Assembly (NCBI GenBank): GCA_007258455.2
Contig: VDFB02358134.1
Coordinates: 217,119,152 to 217,183,151, forward strand
Direction: 5' to 3'
Source: Sequoia sempervirens
Lineage: Eukaryota > Streptophyta > Pinopsida > Cupressales > Cupressaceae
Length of the DNA stretch: 64,000 nucleotides
The notes under the pieces were generated by a model. That model searched no databases. It worked only from the letters and a program-made list of their open reading frames with translations, and was not told the DNA's origin. Of the stretch, positions 23,646 through 35,658 are shown piece by piece (the stretch's first letter is position 1; each line of letters opens with the position of its first letter). The position numbers and the translations under genes were made by a program.

Positions 23646-23910
23646 ATCATAACTCCTTGCTGATTTCATCACAATTTCAATGAACTTTTGGTGTTGTTTC
23701 GATGCTCCTCCTTTCCCATTTTGTCGAAATAGCGAGGAACTTCTGGTGTTGTTTCGATGCTACTCCTTGCCCATTTCGTTGAAATGGAAATGAACTTCTA
23801 GTGTTGTTTCGACGCTACTCCTTGCCCATTTTTTCAAAATGGTGATGAACTTCTGGTGTTCTTTCGACGCTACTCCTTGCCCATTTTGTCGAAATGGCGA
23901 CGAAATTCTA
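23646..23910. repeat. 55-bp tandem repeat array (subterminal)
   Basis: The phrase GA(T/C)GCT(A/C)CTCCTT ... CCCATTTTGTCGAAATGG ... GAACTTCTGGTGTT starts at 23,701, 23,756, 23,811 and 23,866, exactly 55 bases apart, with a diverged copy before them. Subterminal repeat arrays are typical of CACTA transposons. Confidence 0.9.
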
Positions 23911-24147
23911 GTGTAATTCGTCGGTGGATACATAAAGTTTTCATCGATATTCTGATGAACATTCGGGCCATTTTATGATGCTGACGACTGACGAATCTGC
24001 GCCGTTATTTTAATGTTTAATTCGTCGTCGGCCTTGCGACGAAACAACAGTGAAAAAAATATTTTTGTCATTTCCTCGCTTTTCCAACAAAGATTTGTCG
24101 AACGACCGACAAACATTCGTCGGAAAATGGTGTCAAATTTAGTAGTG
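23911..24147 (-). mobile_element. CACTA-like transposon terminus
   Basis: On the minus strand the sequence begins CACTACTAAATTTGACACC at 24,147, the form expected of a CACTA terminal inverted repeat. Repeated TTCGTCG/CGACGAA motifs lie inside (near 23,896, 23,916, 23,990, 24,020, 24,040 and 24,116). TGA at 24,148-24,150 could be the 3-bp target duplication. I could not find the matching CACTA end on the left, so the element is truncated or its other end has diverged. Confidence 0.55.
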
Positions 24148-24150
24148 TGA

Positions 24151-24815
24151 ACTTGCAAGAGCAGAACATGGGAGTATTCTCAAGGCAGCTTAATCCTGTC
24201 TTGCTAGGCATTTAAGAAATGAAGATAAACACCTCCTATTTGTGCATCATATCTCTCCTATCTTGGGTGGCTAGAATAATAGAGGTGTCTTGAGCATATC
24301 TTGTCCTGGAGAAATGATTACATGAGGTTGTGGCATCCATTCTTGAAAGTTCCAGTTTGTTGCATTCATTCCCAGAAGTTGCTGCAGCTTATTGTAATGC
24401 CCAAACTTTGTTGTTATTGAGAACTAGACAAGCATCAATTGCATTTGTAAGATCTGGTATGTGATTTTAAGTTATCAAGTAATTTATAATCTGATTTGTG
24501 ACTGATAAAAGGTATTTGCAAATTAGTAACATCAGATGAGAATATGTTGATCCTTAATTGAGCATTCTTTCTTGGAAAATTGGTTTATATACTTGCATTG
24601 TTATTATTTTTCTTGCCTGGAAATCCAATTGGAAAGATCAAATAAATTACATATTTATTTATAAAATCAGTCATATATATTATTTGCATAGCAAATTAGT
24701 GGTTTGGTAGTGTTAGAACTAGCATGGATTCTTTCCATAGGTATACACATTACTTGGTCATTTCTCTACGAAGTCTAGTCCAAAATGTTCTAGTGACCCT
24801 TACTAACACAGACAA
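24151..24815. other. Unassigned DNA
   Basis: I see no gene or repeat here. Confidence 0.4.
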
Positions 24816-24823
24816 CATATTAT

Positions 24824-25313
24824 CAATGTTACCGAGGGAAGTGCCCCCGGGTATAAATCCCCCCCTCCCCATCCCAAGGACAAGGGACGGCTAGGGGATG
24901 ATAGTAGTGTACTATATTTTTTTATTTTTGTTTTCATATCATAATTGAAAAAAAAAACTATATGGCAGCAATGTAGGCTTTGGGCATTTTTTTATACGTT
25001 TATAACTTGTTTATTATTGTTCAATATCACATGCATATTCACAATGAAGTCTGAATTTTGAATGCATATTGAGTATTGACAATGAATTCTTAGTACAAAT
25101 GTTATATGCTAAGTTTCTATAATGTATATATGCATGCTTTATCCATGTTTTCATATTATGAATATTTAAAGTTTCCCTATATGTTTTACAATTTTCGATA
25201 TTTTATATAGTTGTCCCCCCATTGTCCCCAAATTTTTACTAAAAACTCATAAACTTGGGGACTTTTCCCACCATCCCCTGTTGTCCCTATCCCAAAAACT
25301 TGGGGTAACACTA
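24824..25313. mobile_element. Non-autonomous hAT-like element, 490 bp
   Basis: The ends are inverted: CAATGTTACC on the left, and TAGTGTTACC when the right end is read on the minus strand. A perfect 8-bp direct repeat CATATTAT lies immediately outside on both sides (24,816-24,823 and 25,314-25,321). An 8-bp target duplication with (C/T)A-starting inverted ends is the hAT pattern. Subterminal regions are rich in GTCCCC/GGGGAC runs. There is no coding capacity, so it would depend on a transposase elsewhere. Confidence 0.75.
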
Positions 25314-25321
25314 CATATTAT

Positions 25322-26299
25322 ATAAGACAAATATATTAACACCAATAAACATAGTCTAGTTGATATGAAACAAAATGCAAGAAATGAAAACAATGGGCAT
25401 AATTTCAACTAGATGCAATGGGGCCCATTGCCTCTCAAGGGGAAAGGAATAATCAAAAACAAGTTGGGGTATCTAATTAAATAAGATATTTTAATTTTTT
25501 TTTCATCCAATTGTAATGACTTTTCAATTTACGCTACTCATTTCAACTTCCAATGAGGACATGAATGAGGACCTTTCAGTTTCTTTGAAAATATATTAAT
25601 GGGCTCAACTTAAAGCCAATAAATAGAGTTGCAAGAACACATCTTTTCGAATGAGTTTTTCAAGTTGTGGCATACACCTCGTCTGATGAGTTTTCCAAAT
25701 TGTGTTAACTCTCCTAAACAAAATCCCATACGCATTCATCTCTCCCATGAGTTTCCCAACTTGTATGGACTTGAGGCATACATGTCTCCCATGATTTTTC
25801 CCTAATTATATGAACCCATAAGAATACAACTCTCCCACTAGGTTTCCCAAATTGTATAGAATTTTTTTATATATATTGAATGAAAGAAGGCTTCACATAT
25901 TGTTTATTGTGTTTTTCACAATACAACCAACACCTCGCTATGCAAAATAATTCAGATCATTATCCCTCAAAGATGCTTAATTGCTAACATGGATAATATG
26001 GGCCTTTCTTAAATTTCTATAGCAAGCCCATGTGTCATCAACTTTATCTCAAATGCAAGACAAGAAATGATTTCGAAGATTACTAATCAAATCAATAAGA
26101 CTTTTCTTCCCCTTCTTTGATTCAATCTCTACTTGAGCTTCTTTTTCATGTATACAATTCTCAACATGAATGTATCCTCTACTAGGATATATCTCCTAAA
26201 GTGACTGGAAGAGTTGTAGATTTTGATGCAATGCTTTGAGGAGGAATCAACGATTTTACCCTATTATATTCCTATAGCAACTTAATGTAATCACTATAA
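25322..26299. other. Unassigned DNA with degenerate repeated phrase
   Basis: Variants of GAGTTTCCCAACTTGTATGG recur about every 40-60 bases between 25,650 and 25,860. No gene is visible. Confidence 0.4.
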
Positions 26300-28075
26300 T
26301 TTATCAAAGTTTTCCTGTAATTTACTTGTTACTACCTCGCTAGACAATGTTGTGCTCACTGCCAAGGATGTTGCTTGTGGGGCAATTGTGTCACTCAATC
26401 TTCTTGCGATAAAATTTCCCATCATCTCATTTATTTCTCAGCTACCTGAGGTTTATTTTTCTCAAGAGCTATTTCCCATATAGCTAAGGTTGCAAATTTA
26501 GTACTAATTCCTAACCCAAGGTATAACTCCTTAGCTTGATCCTCCAATGTCAAAACATCTTCATCATTATCCTACCTTCTTATAGATCCAAGGCTATGGC
26601 AGATGCTATGTCCCATCCTAGTAGGAGTGAACACTCACTGTCTTTGATTAATCCCCTCCCCTCCTCTCGAGTGATTTTTGTTGACATCAAAATCTATTTC
26701 CATCAAGACATTCTAAGTTACCTCCTTGATTTCATCATCTCCAATCTGCCTCCTTTCTTTATTCATTCTTTGCAAAAGGCCTATGATTTCTTCTTTGGAA
26801 AGAGAGTTTTGAATTCACTAGATTTCACGAACTCATCATTTGATAAGAATTATTTACTTGCTAAAGCTCTTACATCATGCACAACTTTACCTCCTTCCTC
26901 CAAATCTAGCAATGTCCTTTTTGGAATTGAATAATCAATTCAATCCTTTGAGTAGAAGCAATAACTTGTTGATCTCCTAAATATCGACTTGATTTTCCCC
27001 TACATCCTTTGCAATAGAATAATCAACCAAAGGTAACTCTTTCTTGTTGCATTAATTCTATTTGCGGAATTTCATCTCTCTTTTTTGCAACATCCACCAC
27101 TAGTGGTTGGAAAATTGGCAATTCCACTTCCTACCCTTCTTATTGTTGTTCCTCCACAATAAGGTTCTAAATAGCATGCCCTACAATGAGTCTTAGAGAC
27201 AAAATCCCAAACTATCCACATTCTGAATGGAGGAACCGATCAGCCAAATTATGATCATGTCCTTCCTCAAGCTATTTATCCTTAGGTCTCAAGAAATTCA
27301 TAATAGTATCAGATAACCTCATCCTTCGATGACTCAACAACCCTTATATTACATGTACACAATATCTCTTGAACAAGACATAATTTGATGATTGGCAATG
27401 TGAATCCCATATATGATTTTGTCCTTGAATGGGTATGGGATTTCCTTTAGGGGTTTGGCATTTTAATTGCAAGGCTTTATCCCAAATATTTCCTCCATTA
27501 TGCAACAAAATATGGCACATCGTATACCACTTGAAATAAGGGATCCTATTGTTTATCTTAAAAGACTATAATTCCTTGTGAATTCCCTCAACAATAAAGG
27601 ATGCAAAGTCAAAATCCCTATTGATATGCCAATGTTGATTATCAACTACCAACATCATCAAATAAATTGGTATCTAAGGTTTAAAATCAATTCCTAGCAC
27701 CTAGCACAAAGCATCATATCTCATTCTGAAATATTTTTCAAAAATATCTTCATTGAAAGGTTATGATTTTCTCTCTGGAAATGGTGTTCTACCAAAACCT
27801 TTCTTCTTATGATGTGACAACCATCTAACCTTATGACTAGATCTGTCTCATTTGTATTCCTTGTAAAATTCACCAAAACTAATCTTAATGTTTTCCATGG
27901 GATTGAGGTTAAGAATTTCTCTAATCAACTCCTTGTTCATTGTCAATAGTGGTGTGCCCTCATAATTATTCAATGTTCTAGTATTGCCATTGTATTTGTT
28001 ACATATAGCATGAATCAATTCAACACTCACAAATATGCTAGGGTCTAGTAATTTTGTCAAATCATAACTCTAGAT
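26300..28075 (-). pseudogene. Heavily decayed unknown protein (TE-associated type)
   Basis: Minus-strand frames read as protein over about 1.8 kb but are riddled with stops. Good stretches are LIHAICNKYNGNTRTLNNYEG, MNKELIREILNLNP, NEDIFEKYFRMRYDALC, YLMMLVVDNQHWHINRDF, FASFIVEGIHKEL and YFKWYTMCHILLHN. The best part is 27,500-28,060; to the left the frame fades. The pattern recalls long hypothetical proteins that occur in many copies in plant repeats, but I cannot name the family. Confidence 0.45.
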
Positions 28076-29730
28076 GTTTGAAATAGGGCTATGCATTGTG
28101 CTATGAGAATAACAGAATTGAAACAATTCCTACCCCTGGACTGGGAATAATAGCATCCCTGATTGACTCAACTCAATCATAAATCCTTTGAGAGAGAATT
28201 CATGTGCCTTGCGCATGCTTTGACCTTTTGGCAAAAATGGGAAGTTGACTCAAGAGACTCTACTCTAAACCTCTCTTTTCCCTACCATCTTGAGACATGC
28301 TTTGACTCATTTTGGAATATTGTTGTCTTACTTGCAATGGTAATCTCTTAGGCTATGGAGAAACATTTGATGACAACCCAAGAAAGTAGTAAATACCCTT
28401 AAAATTAAAAACCCTAGTGATGGAAAACTCTTATCAGCACAAAGAGAGAATTTAAAACATACTCGTTTTATCAACGTTATAATGTCTTCAAATTGAAACC
28501 AACAGTAGAGAGCCAATTGAAAATTTTATTCCTTTCACAATTCGCTCAATTATCCTCTTCGCAAACTAAAAGTAAAGTCTCGAAGCCTCCAATATAACCT
28601 TAAAACTCAATGTTATTAGCCATCTTTCACATTGAATTCTCATACGAGCCAAAGTATGCATGGTGCACCACAAGTCGTTTATTTCTTTGAATGTTTGACT
28701 ATTAATCATTCATGAAGAGTCAAATCAACAAGTGCAAGTCACAACCTTCAACACAAGGAATTTAAAATGCCTTTTTGTCAAGTCGCATTGCAATTGAGGC
28801 ATGCACTATAATCCTAGAATGACGCCTAACTCAATCACTTGCAATTAACACCAACTATCCTAGCTGGAACCTTTTATCCAATGAGGTAAACCCATGTCAC
28901 CAAAATTAGTTATCATTGGAGACACGTGTCAGCATTTCACATCATTGCAACCCTAAAGGAAATTGCAAGAAATGAAACCATGCTAGGAAAATTTCATGTG
29001 TTGCAATCAAGAGTAGCCACGTGGTTCAACTCTACCTTAGAATAAAGAATAATATTGCCTCCAAGCTCAATGCAATAGTGAAAAGTAATCTCATAAGGTA
29101 ACAAACAAACTGAATAAGACTTACACAATTCATGCTCGTAAGGCAACAAACAAACTAAATATTTAGCACCAAAGAAAGCATGTCAACCAACCAAAGGTTA
29201 TATTCACTTGGTGGGTCTACTCGACCTTTAACATGGGTCTTGAGGACATGTGTTAATAAACCGCAAGAGTGCAACCTTGAGCATATAGGCCTTGAGCAAA
29301 GCTACACTATGAGAACCCGCCTACGATGCAATTAAAACTCGACACGTAACCAAGCGAGGACCACAAAATCCTTAAAGTGCACATGTTCTAAGACTAACAA
29401 CTTAATCAAAAAGGTGAACAATACAACCGATAGTCTAGATGGAGGGGTTGGTCAAACAACAAAGTTGCAAACATCCATGACATGCCTTAAGAAATCTATC
29501 ACAAATTTAACAAGTCACCAATGAATCAAAAGCTAAGAGCGCAAAATTTGAAAAACAAAAGCCATGGTATTTTAACATTTTGGATAAACCCTACACAACA
29601 TGAGCACCAAATCCCTAAATTTTGACAAGACCTTTAAAATGACCCACAAGTCATCTAGAGGCAGCACACACCTTTAATAAGAGTCTACAACCAACTGACA
29701 TGACCCACAACAAGACACATAGGAAGCAAT
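28076..29730. other. Unassigned DNA
   Basis: I recognise no gene or element here. It could be old LTR or leader sequence of the gag fragment that follows. Confidence 0.35.
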
Positions 29731-29850
29731 TATACTTCAATTGTAAAGGGCCCAAGGAACTGACACATAAGTGCTTGGGAAAGGGGCATGTGCATTTGAT
29801 TGAAGCATACTACGATGACAAGGGCAAGCGTGAGCTATAATGGTATAGAG
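29731..29850 (+). pseudogene. Gag zinc-knuckle fragment of an LTR retrotransposon
   Basis: The plus-strand frame reads NCKGPKELTHKCLGKGHVHL, which matches the CCHC-type knuckle of plant gypsy Gag proteins, followed by an acidic segment (YYDDKGKREL) and a stop. The first Cys of the expected CxxC pair is Tyr here. No flanking pol is evident. Confidence 0.5.
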
Positions 29851-30759
29851 TAGTTGGAAATGTTATCATTGATGTCAAATGTGCACAAAAAGGAAATCAT
29901 TGTCAAAGTATACTACGTAGTATCCAAGGAACAAGATATGAACAATATTGATATTGCATCTTCCAAAGACAACAAAATAAGAAAGCCCATGGAGATAAGT
30001 CTAAAGACAAAGACAAATCAGAGGATAGCAAATTGCGGGAAGAAACATTTGAGTTAAGTGGCTAGAGAAATGGTTAAGCATCTTTTGAGACCTGGAGACA
30101 TTATCACACAGAAAAGGCATTTTTGTTGTGTTGCAATAGATTGGAGTCGGGTAGTTGTGTATATTTGAAGGTGACTCATTTAAAGGTCGAATGAGCTTTA
30201 CTTCAATCACAGTTTATGTCTCAATGAATCAGTGGCACTGGCTCGTATTAAATGCTGGATGAATTTATTGATAGAAACGTGAGTCGAGACTTTGTAAGGA
30301 ATTGCAACTATCTACAAACTATTCGGTTTGAACATGGTTTACTAATTTGCTATGAATTATGGAATTGCAACTATCTATAATTGATAAGGTTGAGAAGTGA
30401 TGCGATCCCATTTGTAAGTATATATGATTCACTTTTTTAAATCTCAAACGGCTGCAATTGTATTTTGTTAAGGAAATGAATGATCTTGTGAGGCAGCGAT
30501 TACTAATGACATGTGCATAAGACTAAAAGAAATGATCTATTTTGAAGAATCATTATTGTTGTAAAAGACATATCCATTCTTCAATGACACCTCCCTTGAG
30601 TTGATATAAAGAGTGGAAGATATGTAAGAATTTAATGAATTATTTTCTGAATATGAAGTGAGTCCTTCCAAAGACACTAATAAGGGATTTGTCCCTCCAT
30701 TCTACTTAGCATCATAAAATATCTTCAACTCCAACAAGATTTTTGTCTTCTTCTGCCTA
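29851..30759. other. Unassigned DNA
   Basis: I see no coding or repeat signature. Confidence 0.35.
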
Positions 30760-31943
30760 GTCAGCACTTATCAGGTTTTGAAAGGTAAAGAGGGGGAAGA
30801 AAGAGAGTATCAAGTGCATGTAGACCACCTTCTTCTTCGAGCACTTTTTGAAGGCAACGAGGATCATCTAAAAACTACCCATGCAACAACATTTATCTTT
30901 AGTGGAGAATATTTGCTCCTTCATGAGGCAGTTTGTACTTGCATTTTGTTATGGGATAAAGTTGTCAAATGTAAATATGACACTTGTCAAAAGGCCTAAG
31001 ACTTGTTTTCTCCCTTATTTCTATAAAAGTGGATTCAGGTCCTTTTTCTATGAATCTTAGAGAATTTTTGTACACAAAGAAATTTTGTAATAGAGTTAGT
31101 ACTTTTTTTTCTAGATTTTCTGAGAATCTATGTGATATATCTGCAAATGTTGTATGATAGTGCTAGTGTCAATATTTGAATAAAATACCAAGTTCAAAGC
31201 TAAATTGTCTCCTACTTTGTAATCTTCATCTCATTTATGAATAAAATCTAATAAAGGATCATTTTTTTTCATCTTCATAATCTTTCTTGTGTATCAATGT
31301 CTCTATTATAGATTTTACTCAAGTAGTGAATTACTATGCTTTAAAAGAGATGTTGAATGCTTTGATTGTTTGCAGGGAGTTATAAGTAGAATTGGTTTTA
31401 AACTTTGTAGGGTAGCAAAGTAATGCATTTTTGCAAGCTTGATTGAAGCTAGGTCAAGCATTGTTGTGCAAGTTTCTAGTTATATTCTTCTTGACTGTGT
31501 TGCCTAGGTTTTAAGGCACTAGTCTTTAGATCTTGTCTGCATGTACCTCCATGGTCACTCAAATCTAAAATGAATTTCTCTTTCTGAAATAATTTATTGC
31601 ATAAATTTATTTATCATGTTCTCAAAGCAATGAATGCATAAAATCTTAAGGAGCTATCTCATCTTTGTGTTTTGTCTATAATTCTTGAATAAATTAGTGA
31701 GAACATATCTACTTAAGACAATATTCTTTATAATTGCAGATGTTCTATATCCACTTGATCACCACAAGAAATATCTATATGAATATTATATAGGATTACC
31801 CTCCTAGGTTCTGTAGAGCCTGAAGTGTAGAGGAGATAATTTCAAAATCCATCTCCTATTTGTTGGCGAACCCCTTAAGACAGTCAACCATCAAAATTAG
31901 TTATTCTTTAGATTTTCATAAGATACAAATTAAATCACCAACA
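30760..31943 (+). repeat. 5' LTR of Tat/Ogre-like element D (left edge uncertain)
   Basis: The right edge is set by ACCAACA at 31,937-31,943, directly before a primer-binding site. A TATA box (TATAAAAG, 31,022-31,029) and AATAAAA signals at about 31,182 and 31,241 give a promoter and poly(A) layout. The left edge is only estimated. A phrase near 31,795 (CCTCCTAGGTTCTGTAGAGCC) recurs inverted near 37,260 and 16,650. Confidence 0.6.
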
Positions 31944-31946
31944 GAT

Positions 31947-31965
31947 TGGCGACTCTAGTGGGGAC
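31947..31965 (+). other. Primer-binding site, tRNA-Arg type
   Basis: TGGCGACTCTAGTGGGGAC lies three bases after the LTR end. It differs at only a few positions from the tRNA-Arg primer site known from Ogre elements, which I quote from general knowledge. Confidence 0.7.
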
Positions 31966-32779
31966 TAACTTGTTGTTTCAAAGATCCCCCAAGAATTTTT
32001 GGTTATATTTGCATATTTGTGTGAAGTGCCTTTTCTGTTGTGTTAAGTCTTGTTGTTGCTTATGCTCTTGTAATTTTCTCTAAGAGATTTGGAAAATTAA
32101 TTTTGTTAATTGGGTGGTGACTCTGAAAGTCTCCTTGTTGGTGCAAGTGATAAAGAATATTAAGAAAATTATGGAAGGAAGAAGGTCTCTACATAAAAAT
32201 CACCTTGAGAATAAGTTGGAGAAAAAATTTCCTTTGTCAAGACAACCCTAGAAGAAAAAAGATACAAGTTTGCTCCTCCTCTTGGTACTAGGCATTCTCG
32301 TGAAGATCTTAGTGATAATCTTGCAAATATGTTTGAATTTGGGATGCCTATCAAATGAAGAACATGTGGTAATTAGAACTGTGTTAAATGATAACTCAAT
32401 TAAATATTGATAGCCTGGCCAAACAAGAAAAGCAAAGATAAAAGACCTTGCAAAGAGAATTTGACGCTAGGTAGGTTGCCCCGAGTTTGAATCCTAAGGA
32501 AAATAACCCTAATTCCTAGGAATATATTTTATTTGGTAGCCCTATTTATATAGAGCTCAAAAATTTCTCTTATATAAGCCCAAATTTGTCTCAAGTTGCT
32601 ACAAATATTGTTGAAGATATCCCTGAAACTGCAAGATCTTAAGATACACTTTTGTCTGAGATTGAATTATTGCTAGAAGTCATTCAATTACAAGAATAAA
32701 TGAATAGATTAAAAGAATATAAAATCAAAAAATAAAAGGAAGAAGAATAAAAAATTAGGCATTCCATGAATATGAGACC
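31966..32779. other. Leader of element D
   Basis: This is non-coding leader between the primer site and gag. Short open stretches are interrupted; I see no extra gene. Confidence 0.4.
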
Positions 32780-34372
32780 AATTGAAAATGAAGATTGAGC
32801 AAATGAAACTATCTTGCCAAGTAGATACTTCTTCTAGACCTGCAAAACCAAATCCCACAATTGGTAGCAACACTTTGAATATCTCTTTAGGAAATACCCA
32901 TACTAACACATGGAATAGTTCCACTGTTGCTAGTACAGTGGCAATACCTTCTAATATAAATTTTGCATCCCAAGGTTTGGATAAAGGAAAGAAGCACCTA
33001 AACATTAGCATCACAAAGGGCATAAGTTTTCATGAGAATACATCATCTCAAAAGGATTATGTATTTGGAGTATTTGATCAAAAGGAACTACAATTAAAAA
33101 ATGAAGTGGAACATTTGAAATAAAAGTTAGAAAGAAAGGAAAAAATAGTAGTTAAGGAAGAACTGCAAAGAAGGATTGATTTCTTGAAATCATCCTATGG
33201 ATCTAGAAGTTCAACTTCTAATCTAAATTCTCAAAACCCACATGTGACTTCTGTCTAAAATAGTTCAACAATTGGCATTCAAACCTCAACTCATATAGGT
33301 CAAAGTGTGTTGTATTCCAACCCACAAGTAGATCAAAATGTTGTTGGTCAACAACATAATGCACAAGGAAATCCACAAGTAGATCTTATTGCATGACATG
33401 TTCTTGCAAGAAGGCCTTTGCATCTAGAAAGGTACAAAAAATTGGATTTCATTAGTATCCCTCGATACCCTAGCCAAATCCTAAATGATATAAGAAATGT
33501 GTTGTTCAATTTTTTTGGAAATAATGCTATCTTAGGGGAATATCACTTGAAATATTTTTTGAATATGATTGATGACTTTGAGGCTGAAGATGAAGATGTG
33601 GTTATGAAACTATTTATGTAATATTTGACAAAATATGCTAGGGATTGGTATAGGAGTCTTACTAAAGCTATTATTAGATCTTGGGATGAATTTAAGAGGG
33701 TGTTCAAAGAACAATTTTGTGAAAAAATGACCCAAGATTTATAATTAATGAGTTCACCAGTATTACTAAAGGATAGAATGAGTTGGTCTCAATTTTCAAT
33801 ACAAGGTTTATTAAAATCATGAACAAAATTCCACATGACATGAGGCCATTTGAACCAATTTGTCTTGTCCTATATTACAATTCTTATGATCCCAAGATAG
33901 GATATGAACCAAGGATAAAGATCCTCACACCTTGAGAGATTCTTTTCAGATTGCACTGCACATTGAGAATAACAAAAAAGCATCTAGGAAGGTCGGTAAA
34001 AGAGATGATGCCAAGATTTTACAAAATCCTAAGGGACATTTAGCTAATATAGTATCTTTTGAGGATAAATTAGACAAGGCTATGAGTGCATTGAAAGATC
34101 TGAGCTATAAAGTAGCAAAGAATGAGAAAGGTTTGTTCAATGATAAACAAAAATTTTCAAGGCAAGAAAGGATGCATAAATTGTTTGATCAACTTTACAA
34201 CATGAACTAGAATAATTTGGTAAACCAATGCAAAATAATTCAAGGACATTGCAAAATAAAGAGACTCTTGATCCTCTTAGGAAGAATAATGATAACTTTA
34301 TTGATGACAATCCTTGGTGTTCAGTATGCCAATTACCCCACTCACCATATCAGTGCATGGTAGATAGTCTAT
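32780..34372 (+). pseudogene. Element D Gag (broken)
   Basis: The frames show a Ser/Thr/Asn-rich N-terminal part (32,782-33,123), then the conserved capsid region with RYPSQILNDIRNVLF and, after a stop, YARDWYRSLTKAIIRSWDEF (about 33,633-33,692), the usual Gag WYxSL signature. A charged coiled-coil-like part (33,932-34,210) follows. It ends with a compact knuckle WCSVCQLPHSPYQC at 34,315-34,356 (C-x2-C-x4-H-x4-C spacing). There are several stops and at least one frame change. The layout is that of Tat/Ogre-type Gag. Confidence 0.75.
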
Positions 34373-34692
34373 AAGGAACAACAAGAACCTTGTGATAACT
34401 GTTATACTACTTATAATGAAGATTAAGAGGTAAACATGTTTTCCCACAAATTATCCTTTACCCTTGATGATTATTCCTCTGATGAGGGATGTGTAGAATA
34501 TGATGTTAATGATAGGAGATGCAATTCAAATGCATACCATCAACAAAGTTTTTTTGATAATGAAGAAGATGAAGAGATGAATGTTTACAATGTTGAAACA
34601 TCAAAGTTGGATGTTAAACTAAGAAGACCTTCACCAAAAGAAATCAGATTTTAATTGTTGCAACAATTTTTCAAGTTAAGAGCACCTACAAC

Positions 34693-35640
34693 TTGAGAGA
34701 CAAGGTGGTAAATAATGACCACGGTAAAGTTGGAAACATCTTCATTAAGGAACAAAGTAATGATAAAGGAGATCATTCATCTTCCAAGAAAAGAGAACCT
34801 AAGGTTAGAGATGTTGGTGTGTCAAGTAAAGGAAATAAATTTGATAAACCTATGAGTCAAATTGTTTGTCCCATTGTTCAAGTAAAAAACCAAAAGGTGA
34901 AGATTGGGCAAGATAAGAAGAGTGTTAAGGATGTTCAAGGATATAAGTTAGATGATAGATAGGAAAAGAAGATCAGTGAGAAATTCATTACAACTTGTGA
35001 CATCCCAAAGTACAATTCTATCATGATCTAGATATTATCACAAGTCAAGGTTTATGTTCCCTTGTCAAAAATGATGAGGATACATGAACATAAAGAGAAT
35101 TCAGTTGCCCTTATCAATGGTACAACTACAACCTTTGATGACAAAAAGGTGATTATCCAACTTGAAAAGGGTAAGGGAAAGTCAAAAGAATCGAAACTTG
35201 AAGGATTGAGTAATGAGATACCTTAGGTATTTTTGGGTGCCACTCTAACTTCTTGTCCCAACCAAGTGAACCCCTTCTATGTAACCCTCTTAATGAATGA
35301 CAAGTCGGTCAAAAACTACATGATTGATTTTGGAGCTTCAACCAATGTTATGCATGTGGTTATTATGCAATAATTGGGGTTGCAAATACATAAAGTATTT
35401 GGGAAATTCTTTGTTATGGACTAAAGAGAATTCCCGATTATTGGCATCATAAAGGATAAACTTTTTAGGTTAGTTGCATATCATAAAAAATATTACACCA
35501 TGAATGTAATAGTGGTGGATATCCCAGCTTAGTATGGAATTCTCCTCTCAAGAAAGTGGTCAACACTAGTTGGGGGAAGTATGCAACTAGTTTTTTCATA
35601 TGTCATAATCTCCATCAATGGTGGGGAAGTAAAATTGGAT
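34693..35640 (+). pseudogene. Element D linker and aspartic protease (broken)
   Basis: After a Lys-rich linker, the frame reads NPFYVTLLMNDKSVKNYMID, then FGASTNVM and later YGILLSRKW, the pattern of the retroviral-type protease in Tat elements. The active-site triad, normally D-S/T-G, reads D-F-G at 35,326-35,334, a change expected to kill activity. Stops lie near 34,960, 35,030, 35,223 and 35,371. Pol downstream is missing: at 35,659 the sequence switches to an LTR-like repeat (R1), so the element is truncated. Confidence 0.7.
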
Positions 35641-35658
35641 AGAGAAAGAGATATTCCT

